Origin: Desulfurobacteriaceae bacterium
GTDB lineage: Bacteria; Aquificota; Aquificia; Desulfurobacteriales; Desulfurobacteriaceae
Assembly: GCA_026987115.1 (NCBI GenBank)
Contig: JALSNF010000040.1
Span: 1 to 33,435, forward strand
Direction: 5' to 3'
DNA length: 33,435 nt
The position numbers and the translations under genes are program-made. Positions 25,101 through 32,809 of this stretch are shown in pieces. Position 1 is the first letter of the stretch, and each line of letters begins with the position of its first letter. Below the pieces are notes generated by a model, which was given only the letters and a program-made list of their open reading frames with translations, did not search any database and had not been told where the DNA came from.

Positions 25101-26029
25101 CTTAGGAGCTCCCTTAAAATCCTGTCTCCGCCTGCGCTTAAAAGCCTATTTGCAATAGAGTTTCCGATTTCTTCTGCTTCCTTTAATGATGAGAACCTGA
25201 AAACTCCCTCCTCCTTGTGAAAGAAGTTGCCGTCTAAGTCAGATATAAAGGCCCTAACGTGAACTTTACTTTCGTTTACCACTGCATAACATCCCATAGG
25301 AACTTGGCATCCCCCCTCAAGGGTCCTTAAAAAGGACCTCTCTACCGTTGCCGCAACTTCAGACTCGTAAGAGTTAACTGCTTCCCTTACTATTTTCTCT
25401 ATCTCTGGGTCCTCTTCTCTCCCTTCAATTCCCAATATCCCTTGGGAAACGGAAGGTATAAACTTGTCGGGAGAGAGTATCTCGTCTATCTCCTCTTCCC
25501 AGCCTAGCCTCTTTACACCTGCTGCTGCAAGGATTATTGCGTCATACTCACCTTCTTTCAGTTTCCTTATCCTCGTATCCACGTTTCCCCTTAAGTCCTT
25601 GACTTTTAGGTCTGGCCTTAGGATTTTTAGCTGTGCTTTTCTCCTTAAAGAGCTCGTTCCTACCGTTGCCCCTTTTGGAAGGCTGTTTAAAGTGTATTTG
25701 CCGTTTGCAAGTAGTGCGTCCCTTGGGTCTTCCCTATCTGAAAAGGCCATAAGTTTTAAACCTTTTGGTAGCCTTGTAGGAACGTCTTTTAGACTGTGAA
25801 CCGCTATGTCAACTTCCCTTTTTAAAATTGCCTCCTCTATCTCTTTCGTAAAAAGGCCCTTGTCTCCGATTTTCGCCAACGGAACGTCCAAGATTTTGTC
25901 TCCCTTCGTGGTTAGCTTTACAAGCTCAACTTTAATTTCAGGGAACTTCTTTTCTATCTGTGCCTTAACCCACTCAGACTGCCAAAGGGCCAGCTTGCTT
26001 TTCCTCGTTCCTATCCTTAAAACTTTCAT
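25091..26029 (-). CDS. hemC: Hydroxymethylbilane synthase
   Basis: HemC joins four porphobilinogen molecules into hydroxymethylbilane, using a dipyrromethane cofactor attached to Cys. That residue is C241 in EGGCQVPMGCYA. The N-terminal RIGTRKSKLALWQ and the KDVPTRLPKGL, TSSLRRKAQL and LRGNVDTR motifs are all present. At 312 residues it has normal length. It starts with ATG 2 bases after the hemA stop, and the 3' end overlaps hemD by 10 bases. Confidence 0.97.
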   Translation of the reverse strand: MKVLRIGTRKSKLALWQSEWVKAQIEKKFPEIKVELVKLTTKGDKILDVPLAKIGDKGLFTKEIEEAILKREVDIAVHSLKDVPTRLPKGLKLMAFSDREDPRDALLANGKYTLNSLPKGATVGTSSLRRKAQLKILRPDLKVKDLRGNVDTRIRKLKEGEYDAIILAAAGVKRLGWEEEIDEILSPDKFIPSVSQGILGIEGREEDPEIEKIVREAVNSYESEVAATVERSFLRTLEGGCQVPMGCYAVVNESKVHVRAFISDLDGNFFHKEEGVFRFSSLKEAEEIGNSIANRLLSAGGDRILRELLSCQ

Positions 26030-26031
26030 TT

Positions 26032-27303
26032 TTACTCCTTTCCTAAGCCAAAAATTTCCCTGAAGATTTGAACAACTTGGCTTGTGCTCTCTTCCGTTGC
26101 CTTTTTCTTCACTTTCGTAATCGGCTGGTGGAGTAGCTTGTTTACTATTATCCTCGTTATGTTGTCTACCTCTTCTTGTTGTTCCGGAGTAAGCCCTAAC
26201 TTGTAAAGTCTTTTAGCTAAAACCTCCTTTCTTATCTCTTCTGCTTTCTTCTTTAACTCTGCAATTAGGGGAGCTACTTCAAGCTCCCTGAGCCACTTTA
26301 AGAACCTTTCAACGTACTCTTCAATTATCTTCTTTGCTACTTCTGCTTCCTTTAGCCTCTCTTTTATGTTTGCCTCTACAACTTGTTGAAGGTCGTCTAT
26401 GTCGTAAAGGTATATACCATCAAGGTCGTTTACTTGAGGCTCTATGTCCCTTGGAACGGCTATGTCTATTAAGAAGAGGGGTTTACCTGTTCTTTCCTTT
26501 AATATGGGTTTTATTAGGTCTTTCGTTATTACGTAGGAGGGAGCTCCCGTTGAGCTTATAACTATGTCTGCAACCTTTAGTACTTTTTGAAGCTCAGTTA
26601 GGGGGTAAGGTATCCCTCCAAATTCCTCTGCCAGCTTCTTTGCCTTCTCTAGCGTTCTATTTACTACGAGCACCTTACTTGCACCGTTTGTTATAAGGTG
26701 CTTAACCGCAAGTTCTGCCATTTCGCCGGCACCTATTATTGCAACGCTTGTCCCTTTCAGCTCTCCAAATATCTTTTTTGCAAGCTCTACTGCTGCAAAG
26801 CTTATTGATACGGCGTTTTTTGATATGCCTGTTTCAGTTCTAACCCTCTTTGAGACCTTAAGTGCCGTTTCACAGAACCTACAGAGAACCGTTCCTATAG
26901 TTCCAAGCTCCTTTGCCAAGGAAAAGGCATCTTTAAACTGGCCTACTATTTGGGGTTCACCTACAACTAGAGAGTCTAGGCTTGAGGCAACGTAAAAGCC
27001 GTGCCTTACGGCTTCAGAGTCAACCTTTCGGTAAAAAAAGTTATTTATCTCTTCTATGTCCGTTTCTTTAGTTTCTGTAAGGAAGTCTATTACCTCTTTA
27101 AAGGGGGTGTTGCTCCTTGTCGTAAAGTAGATTTCAACTCTGTTGCAGGTTGAGAGTATCATGCACTCTTCAACTGTTTCTAGGCTGTTAAGTTTTAAAA
27201 GTCCCTTTTCAAGCTCCTCCCCCTTAAATGAAAACTTCTCCCTTACGGAAACGGGAGCGGTTTTGTGGCTTAGACCTAAGCAGCAAAGTTTTAACTCTCC
27301 CAT
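26032..27303 (-). CDS. hemA: Glutamyl-tRNA reductase
   Basis: HemA reduces glutamyl-tRNA to glutamate-1-semialdehyde, the first committed step of the C5 haem pathway. The active-site Cys is C53 in LSTCNRVEIY. GLSHKTAPVSVREK at the N-terminus, SLVVGEPQIVGQFKDA, the NADPH-binding VAIIGAGEMAELA and DIAVPRDIEP are family motifs. At 423 residues it is normal. The ATG follows AAGGGG, 2 bases after the hemX-like gene. Its substrate is made by GltX, encoded about 2 kb downstream. Confidence 0.97.
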   Translation of the reverse strand: MGELKLCCLGLSHKTAPVSVREKFSFKGEELEKGLLKLNSLETVEECMILSTCNRVEIYFTTRSNTPFKEVIDFLTETKETDIEEINNFFYRKVDSEAVRHGFYVASSLDSLVVGEPQIVGQFKDAFSLAKELGTIGTVLCRFCETALKVSKRVRTETGISKNAVSISFAAVELAKKIFGELKGTSVAIIGAGEMAELAVKHLITNGASKVLVVNRTLEKAKKLAEEFGGIPYPLTELQKVLKVADIVISSTGAPSYVITKDLIKPILKERTGKPLFLIDIAVPRDIEPQVNDLDGIYLYDIDDLQQVVEANIKERLKEAEVAKKIIEEYVERFLKWLRELEVAPLIAELKKKAEEIRKEVLAKRLYKLGLTPEQQEEVDNITRIIVNKLLHQPITKVKKKATEESTSQVVQIFREIFGLGKE

Positions 27304-27305
27304 GG

Positions 27306-28124
27306 TTACCCCTTAAACGAGTGAATGTCCCTTTTTGATAGTAGGTTCACCCCCAGAAAGTTTAACATTATTATAGAAAATCCTAAAATACTTAAATAAC
27401 AAAGTCTTTTTCCTTTCCAGTTCCCGTAAAGGTAGAGGTGGAGAATTCCCGCATAGGTAAACCAGGATATTAAAGTTGCAACCTGTTTTGGATGCCAGCT
27501 CCAGTAGCTCCCAAAGAGCCTTTCGGACCATACGGCTCCAACGAACATGGAAACGGTTATGAATATAAAACCTAAAGTTATTGAGCTGTAGATGATTGTC
27601 TCAAGTTTTGTTAAGGACGGGAGTTTAAAGAAGAACACTGAAAACCTCTTTTTCTTTAGGTGCTTTTCAGATATAAGGTATATAAGGGAAAGGAGGGCAG
27701 AGAACATAAAGGAGCTGTAGCCTAAAAAGGCCGAAGCTATGTGTATTACGCCTATTATCCCTACCGGAAATTCTTGACTTGGCTTTCCGGAGCTTAAAGC
27801 GGCTATTAACGAGAAGATTGTTGCCCAAGGCATTATGAATGCCCCAGATAGGGTAAGCCTGTGCTTCGTTGAGAAGTAGAGGAAGACGCTTACCAAGGTG
27901 AGGGAGAAGACTAAGAGAGCTCCTTTAGGAGTAAAAAGGCCCTCCCCTCCGCTTTTTGCTACCAGCAGTATAACTGCGAAAAGGTTTGTTAAGAAACCAA
28001 ACCTTGAGGAGTAGAGCCCTACGGTTGCCAATTTTTCCTTTTTAGATATCAGGTAAAGGAGATAGTGGAGAGAGGAGATTGCGTATAAAACGGCAGTTGT
28101 TAGGTTAAGTACTCTAGGTTCCAT
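27306..28124 (-). CDS. HemX/CcsA-like cytochrome c assembly membrane protein
   Basis: The 272-residue protein has about 8 membrane helices and belongs to the CcsA/CcmC/HemX family. The tryptophan-rich signature is altered: FGSYWSWHPKQVATL (W208, H211, Q214) stands where CcsA has WSWDPKE. The C-terminal NFLGVNLLSKRDIHSF matches the usual ending. In Bacillus a similar gene, hemX, lies beside hemA and affects HemA level, and the order here (hemX-like, hemA, hemC, hemD) is the same kind of cluster. I therefore favour HemX over a true cytochrome c synthase. The ATG has no clear ribosome site. Confidence 0.82.
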   Translation of the reverse strand: MEPRVLNLTTAVLYAISSLHYLLYLISKKEKLATVGLYSSRFGFLTNLFAVILLVAKSGGEGLFTPKGALLVFSLTLVSVFLYFSTKHRLTLSGAFIMPWATIFSLIAALSSGKPSQEFPVGIIGVIHIASAFLGYSSFMFSALLSLIYLISEKHLKKKRFSVFFFKLPSLTKLETIIYSSITLGFIFITVSMFVGAVWSERLFGSYWSWHPKQVATLISWFTYAGILHLYLYGNWKGKRLCYLSILGFSIIMLNFLGVNLLSKRDIHSFKG

Positions 28125-28132
28125 AGCTAAAA

Positions 28133-28870
28133 TTATATACAGTGAATAAGGAATTTCCCCCTTTCCTTTTTGTAATCAGGGTAAAACTCCATAAGTAGCT
28201 TAACTAGCTTTTCTGCCTCTATCTGTCCCGGAGCTACCGGTTTCCCAAAGAATGTGTAAGTAAGTAAAGAGCCAAAGCTAAAGCCTACAACCCTTGTAAA
28301 CTTTCCTTTTTCTCCCATTGACATAAAGACTTTCGGGTGGTTCATCTTTAACATTACAGAAGAAAGCCTTGCTGGGTCTTCCTCTTCCTTTGCAGTAAAG
28401 GCCATTTTCACTATGTCCGCTCCCTTTTCTACTGCCCTTTTAAAGAGTTCTTCTATTTCCCCTTCTTCTGGGGTCTTTTCAAAGTCGTGGTAGGAGATTA
28501 TCAGTTTCTTACCCCATTCTTTAATTAAGGGAAGGAGCTCTTTTTCTAATGAAGAGCGGAGCTCCAAATCTACCGCACCTACGGCGGGGTGTTTAACGAG
28601 CTCTTTAAAAAGTGAAAGCCTTTCCTCTTCGTTTCCCTTAAACTTCCCTCCTTCCCAAGTGGGCCTTATAGTTAAGATTGAGAAAAGTCCAAAGTCTGAT
28701 ATTAGGTTAAGGTTCTCTTCTACTTTGGCTTCTTCCATTAGGTCAACTCTAGCTTCAATGAGGTCAAGTTTTAGCTCCCTTGCCCTTTCAAGCTCACTTT
28801 CAAGTTCTTCCCAGTTTGGAACGAGAACTACTGTAGGCCTCTTCCCAAGTTCAACGGTTCCTATCTTCAT
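28133..28870 (-). CDS. aroD: 3-dehydroquinate dehydratase type I
   Basis: AroD converts 3-dehydroquinate to 3-dehydroshikimate in the shikimate pathway through a Schiff base. The catalytic pair is H128 (IISYHDFEKTP) and K155 (DIVKMAFTA), both typical of type I enzymes. The N-terminal LIEARVDLM and C-terminal GKPVAPGQI are also conserved. Length is 245 residues. The ATG overlaps the DUF190 gene stop (ATGA). Another shikimate gene, aroA, begins at the right edge of the window on the other strand. Confidence 0.96.
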   Translation of the reverse strand: MKIGTVELGKRPTVVLVPNWEELESELERARELKLDLIEARVDLMEEAKVEENLNLISDFGLFSILTIRPTWEGGKFKGNEEERLSLFKELVKHPAVGAVDLELRSSLEKELLPLIKEWGKKLIISYHDFEKTPEEGEIEELFKRAVEKGADIVKMAFTAKEEEDPARLSSVMLKMNHPKVFMSMGEKGKFTRVVGFSFGSLLTYTFFGKPVAPGQIEAEKLVKLLMEFYPDYKKERGKFLIHCI

Positions 28871-29211
28871 CTTTTCTCCCTGTGCCTGTAGGAGATTACT
28901 TCTACGTCTTCCAAAACTATTAAGCCTTCCTCTATAACTTGGTCAACTACCTTTAAAAACTCTTCTATTTTCTCTTTGGAGTCAATTATCTCTATTACTA
29001 TGGGGAGCTCTTGAGAGAGCCTCCAGACTGTAAAGGTCTTTAACTCTGAATGGGAGCCTATTCCGGCAACTGCCTTAAAAACCGTTGCCCCTGCAAGTCC
29101 TTTCTCCTTAACCAGCTCAATTATATACTCCCAAAGAGGTTTACCTTGATACTTGTCAGACAAGCTTATAAAAATCCTAAGGAGTTTCCTCTTACCTACA
29201 ATTCCCCTCAT
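28867..29211 (-). CDS. DUF190-family PII-like protein
   Basis: The 114-residue protein matches DUF190, a small family with a PII-like ferredoxin fold. Visible features are LLRIFISLSDKYQGKPLWEY, LAGATVFKAVAGIG and LPIVIEIIDSKEKIEEFL. Family members form trimers and are suspected sensors or adapters; the ligand is not established to my knowledge. It is translationally linked on both sides, to pilB (TAATG) and aroD (ATGA). A signalling role in this operon is speculation. Confidence 0.88.
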   Translation of the reverse strand: MRGIVGKRKLLRIFISLSDKYQGKPLWEYIIELVKEKGLAGATVFKAVAGIGSHSELKTFTVWRLSQELPIVIEIIDSKEKIEEFLKVVDQVIEEGLIVLEDVEVISYRHREKR

Positions 29212-30911
29212 TAGTAGCTCCTTGTTACCCTTAAAACCTCTTCTGGGGTTGTGATTCCTTTTGCTATCTTTATTCTACCTATTTCCCTTAAAGTCCTCAT
29301 TCCGTTCTTCCTTGCAATCTCCCTAATTTCCTCTGCGTTCTTCCCCTTTACTATGGCGTCCCTTATCTCTGGGACTACCTCCATCACTTCGTAAAGGGCA
29401 ACCCTTCCCTTGTAGCCAGTAAAGTCGCACTCTGGACATCCCTTACCTTTAAAAGTCTTTAAACTGGCTATCTCTTCTTGGGAAAAGCCTACCTCTTTTA
29501 AAACTTCTACTGGGTACTGATAAGGTTCTTTACAGTAAGGACATATCTTCCTTGCAAGCCTTTGGGCTACAACTAAGATTACTGAGGAAGAGACCAAGAA
29601 GGGTTCAATTTCCATGTCTATTAACCTGGTTATGGTGCTCGGGGCGTCGTTTGTGTGAAGGGTTGAGAGAACCAAGTGGCCCGTTAAGGCTGCTTCAACT
29701 GCTATCTCCGCAGTTTCTGAGTCCCTAATTTCTCCTACCATTATTATGTCTGGGTCTTGCCTTAAAAAGGCCCTTAGCACCCTTGCAAATGTAAGTCCAA
29801 TTTCAGGGTTAACTTGAACTTGGTTTATCCCATATAAATTATACTCCACCGGGTCTTCAACTGTCATTATGTTAACTTCCGGTTTGTTAACGGTAAGAAG
29901 AGAAGAGTAAAGAGTAGTGGTCTTACCTGAACCTGTGGGGCCGGTAACTAAGACCATTCCGTAGGGGGAGAATATCGCTTTTTTTAACAGTTCGTACTCC
30001 CTCTCTTCAAGTCCCAGCTCTGAAAGGTTAAGCTTTAGAGCTCCCTTGTCTAGAACCCTTAAAACTACTTTTTCGCCGAAAACAGTCGGAACCGTTGATA
30101 CCCTAAAGTCAATGTCTCTTTCCTGGTACTTTGCCTTCATTCTGCCGTCTTGGGGAAGTCTCTTCTCGGCAATGTCAAGCTTGCTTAATACCTTTATCCG
30201 CGCCACTACGGCGTCTTTTATGTTTGGCTGGTACTTTGCAACTTCGTGGAGGATTCCGTCAATCCTGTACCTTATCCGGAGCTCCTTTTCAAAAGGTTCT
30301 ATGTGTATGTCTGAAGCTCCCTTTTTTAGAGCCTCAAGTATTATTGCGTTAACTAATTTAACTATTGGAGCTTGAGAGGCTAGGTTTTTAAGGTCGTCTA
30401 AAGAGATTACTCCTTGTCCTGATAATTCAACTCCTATTTCCTCTTCTTCTGAGCTCTTTTCTAATATCTCGCTCTTTAGCCTTGAGAAAAATTCTTCTTC
30501 TGCTTTACCGTAGGTCTCTTCAAGTTTTTCTTTAATTCTAAAGCTTAACGAGACAAAGGGATTGACTTTAAAGCCCGTAGTAAACCTAAGTTTCTCTATA
30601 AGCTGAATGTCTGAAGGGTCTGCCATTGCAACTTGCAGGTTTGGCCCTTTTTTCTCAAAGGGAAGAAGCAGGTATTTCTCGGCGGTAGTTCTTGGAACGA
30701 TTTTAACTATGTTAGAGGGTATAGCTAAATTCCTCAAGTCTATAAAGGGAGCTTTATAGAACTCTGAAAGGAGAGATAGGAGCTTCTCTTCAGATACTAC
30801 TTTCTTCTTTATTAGCTCCTCTTCCCAGTTCTCACTTTTTAATAGCTGAATAGGTAATTTTAATCTCTCGGCTATAAACTCTTTTAGTTCTCTCTCGTCT
30901 GCTCTTATCAT
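29211..30911 (-). CDS. Type IV pilus / type II secretion assembly ATPase (PilB/GspE)
   Basis: This is a hexameric cytoplasmic ATPase that drives pilus or pseudopilus extension. The N-terminal 150 residues form a T2SSE_N-like domain. The ATPase core has Walker A GPTGSGKTTT, the Asp box ITVEDPVEY-like segment (MTVEDPVEYN), Walker B DPDIIMVGEIRD and the His box GHLVLSTLHTND. A four-Cys zinc site follows (CPYC and CPEC). At 566 residues it fits PilB or GspE; without neighbouring pilus genes I cannot choose. Its ATG overlaps the upstream regulator gene (ATGA). Confidence 0.93.
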   Translation of the reverse strand: MIRADERELKEFIAERLKLPIQLLKSENWEEELIKKKVVSEEKLLSLLSEFYKAPFIDLRNLAIPSNIVKIVPRTTAEKYLLLPFEKKGPNLQVAMADPSDIQLIEKLRFTTGFKVNPFVSLSFRIKEKLEETYGKAEEEFFSRLKSEILEKSSEEEEIGVELSGQGVISLDDLKNLASQAPIVKLVNAIILEALKKGASDIHIEPFEKELRIRYRIDGILHEVAKYQPNIKDAVVARIKVLSKLDIAEKRLPQDGRMKAKYQERDIDFRVSTVPTVFGEKVVLRVLDKGALKLNLSELGLEEREYELLKKAIFSPYGMVLVTGPTGSGKTTTLYSSLLTVNKPEVNIMTVEDPVEYNLYGINQVQVNPEIGLTFARVLRAFLRQDPDIIMVGEIRDSETAEIAVEAALTGHLVLSTLHTNDAPSTITRLIDMEIEPFLVSSSVILVVAQRLARKICPYCKEPYQYPVEVLKEVGFSQEEIASLKTFKGKGCPECDFTGYKGRVALYEVMEVVPEIRDAIVKGKNAEEIREIARKNGMRTLREIGRIKIAKGITTPEEVLRVTRSY

Positions 30912-31561
30912 TTCCCTTCTCTTACTGCCTGAGCCAGTTTGTGTAGTAAGTCAGCCGGACTGTTTATCGGGAATTCTACTTTATCTATGAGTTGGTCTGC
31001 AAAGGCCTCTTTAACTTTAACCCCTTTTAACCTCTCTTTAAGCTCTTCTTTCCTTGACTGGTCAATTGGAAAGTCAAGTCCTTTTATGGCTTTAAGGACG
31101 TAAACAGGCCATACTAATCCTGCATCTGGGCAGCTTTCGGCAGTTTCTATGTGTTTTTTAACGTAGTCTTCACATACCGAGGCTACAAAGGAGATGTAGT
31201 CGTTGCCCCTCTTTACCTCTTGGTAAGCAAGTTTTGCAAGTCCTCCTGCAGTATGAACTTTTACCTCCTTGCTTTCAAGCTCTCCCTTTAGCTTCATCAT
31301 TACAAGCTCAGGGTCTGCAGAGAGCATGTTCCTTACCGTTTGCTTTGTTATTCCTATAAACTCTGCAATTTCGTCTTCCGTTTTCATTGCTTCGTTCTTA
31401 AGGACTACCGCGTAAGCAGCTTCCATTAAGCTTGGCACCCAAGTTAAGTTCCTGTACTCAAAGAGCATCCTTGGGCCACCTATTAGTTCAAGGGCCTTTA
31501 AGAAGACCCTAAGAGCTAAAGCGTCGTAGTCAACCTCTTTAGGTTGAACTTCTATGACCAT
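30908..31561 (-). CDS. Possible regulatory protein with helix-turn-helix-like segment
   Basis: The 217-residue protein contains KTEDEIAEFIGITKQTVRNMLSADPE, read in two parts at about residues 61-86, which looks like a helix-turn-helix. Before it is GGPRMLFEYRNLTWVPSLMEAAY. I recall a domain of this kind encoded beside KaiC-like proteins in archaea and Aquificales (the near_KaiC type), but I cannot confirm it. The C-terminal 110 residues are helical and unknown. No KaiC-like gene is in the window; the next gene is the pilus ATPase, overlapped by 4 bases. It heads the long haem-containing operon. Confidence 0.7.
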   Translation of the reverse strand: MVIEVQPKEVDYDALALRVFLKALELIGGPRMLFEYRNLTWVPSLMEAAYAVVLKNEAMKTEDEIAEFIGITKQTVRNMLSADPELVMMKLKGELESKEVKVHTAGGLAKLAYQEVKRGNDYISFVASVCEDYVKKHIETAESCPDAGLVWPVYVLKAIKGLDFPIDQSRKEELKERLKGVKVKEAFADQLIDKVEFPINSPADLLHKLAQAVREGK

Positions 31562-31596
31562 AATCTCTCCCTCCTTTTAAGTTGGGTTTACATTAC

Positions 31597-31625
31597 ATTA
31601 TATTAGGCTTTTAAAAATTTGTGTA
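31597..31625 (-). promoter_or_regulatory. Sigma-70 promoter for the regulator-pilB-hem operon
   Basis: On the minus strand TACACA (4 of 6) and a perfect TATAAT are separated by 17 bases. The -10 ends 35 bases before the ATG, giving a leader of about 30 bases that contains a GGAGGGAG ribosome site. Confidence 0.65.
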
Positions 31626-31655
31626 GAATTGTTGTGAAATTTTGGGGCAGGTGGT

Positions 31656-32807
31656 ATGAGAAGGGAATTTTTGAAGGGTTTTCTTGGAGCTCTTCTCTTT
31701 TCCTCCTTTAGCTATGACTCTTTTGCGAGGGAGAGAGCTCTAATATACAGAATTAGGTATTCTTCAACTATAGAGAGAACCAGAGTCGTTTTAGACTGTA
31801 AAGGGGAAGTTAAAAAGAAAGACATAAAAGAAAAACTCGTTGGAAGGGTTCTGTGGCTTGACGTTAAAAATACAGGTGCTGTTAGAAAGTTAGTTAAGAG
31901 ATTAAGGAGTCCTTTAGTTTCTGAAGTTAAGGTTTTGCCTATAAGTTCTAATAGAGTAAAGGTCAAGCTGGTTCTAAAAAGTCCCCACAAGTTTAAGGTC
32001 TTCGGCCTTCGCTCTTCTTGCGGTAGGCCCTTCCGAATTGTAATAGATGTCTTCCCTGACTTCCTTACTCTCTCCTGTCCCGTAAAGAGGTTCCCTGAAA
32101 GGGTTGTGGTTATTGACCCTGGACACGGAGGGAAAGACCCAGGTGCCGTTTGGCCTATTGGCTCAAGGCACCCAATTATTAGGGAAAAGGACATTACCTT
32201 GGCAATAGCTTTAAAGGTGAGGGACTACCTTAAGAGGGTGCCAGGCATAAAGGTAATTATGACTAGAACTAAAGACGTTTACGTTCCCCTTTTAAAGAGG
32301 GCAGAAATTGCGGCTAAGTCCTGTGCAGACGCCTTTGTTAGCATTCACGCAGACTCAATGCCCAACTATCCAAGTTGGAGTGGGGTAACGGTCTTTAAAG
32401 CTTCTCCTAGGCTTTTTGCAAAGGCAGAGAGGACAGCTAAGGAAGTGGCAAAGAGGATAAACTTGTGTAGCGACGTTATGTGCTGGAGTATAAGCCCCCT
32501 ATTGATTAACATGTCAACCACCGTGACTTTTGCTGAGAGCTCCCGCCTTGCAAAGGACATAGTGAGCAGTTTAAAAGCTCGCGTTAACGAGGACCTTGTA
32601 AACGGCATAAGGGATATGAAAAGGAACATAGTTGTCCTTAAAACTCCCGGAAGACCGGCCGTTTTAATTGAGTGTGGCTTTTTAACCAATCCTACAGACA
32701 GGCGCAGGCTGGTAGAAAGATGGTATCAAGAAGAACTTGCACAGGGAATAGCCAAGGGAATTGAGAAGTACTTAGCTTCTCTAAATAAAGTGGCTTACGA
32801 GAGGTAG
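31656..32807 (+). CDS. N-acetylmuramoyl-L-alanine amidase, Tat-exported
   Basis: This AmiC-type enzyme splits septal peptidoglycan in the periplasm. The N-terminus MRREFLKGFLGALLFSSF carries a twin-arginine signal (RREFLK). Residues about 28-118 resemble an AMIN domain, which targets the septum. The Amidase_3 domain has the zinc and catalytic residues H157 (IDPGHGGKDPGA), E177 (IIREKDI), H231 (SIHADS) and E339 (LIECGF). Length is 383 residues. The ATG follows GGGGCAGGTG. The aroA GTG starts 2 bases after its stop. Confidence 0.93.
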   Translation: MRREFLKGFLGALLFSSFSYDSFARERALIYRIRYSSTIERTRVVLDCKGEVKKKDIKEKLVGRVLWLDVKNTGAVRKLVKRLRSPLVSEVKVLPISSNRVKVKLVLKSPHKFKVFGLRSSCGRPFRIVIDVFPDFLTLSCPVKRFPERVVVIDPGHGGKDPGAVWPIGSRHPIIREKDITLAIALKVRDYLKRVPGIKVIMTRTKDVYVPLLKRAEIAAKSCADAFVSIHADSMPNYPSWSGVTVFKASPRLFAKAERTAKEVAKRINLCSDVMCWSISPLLINMSTTVTFAESSRLAKDIVSSLKARVNEDLVNGIRDMKRNIVVLKTPGRPAVLIECGFLTNPTDRRRLVERWYQEELAQGIAKGIEKYLASLNKVAYER

Positions 32808-32809
32808 GT

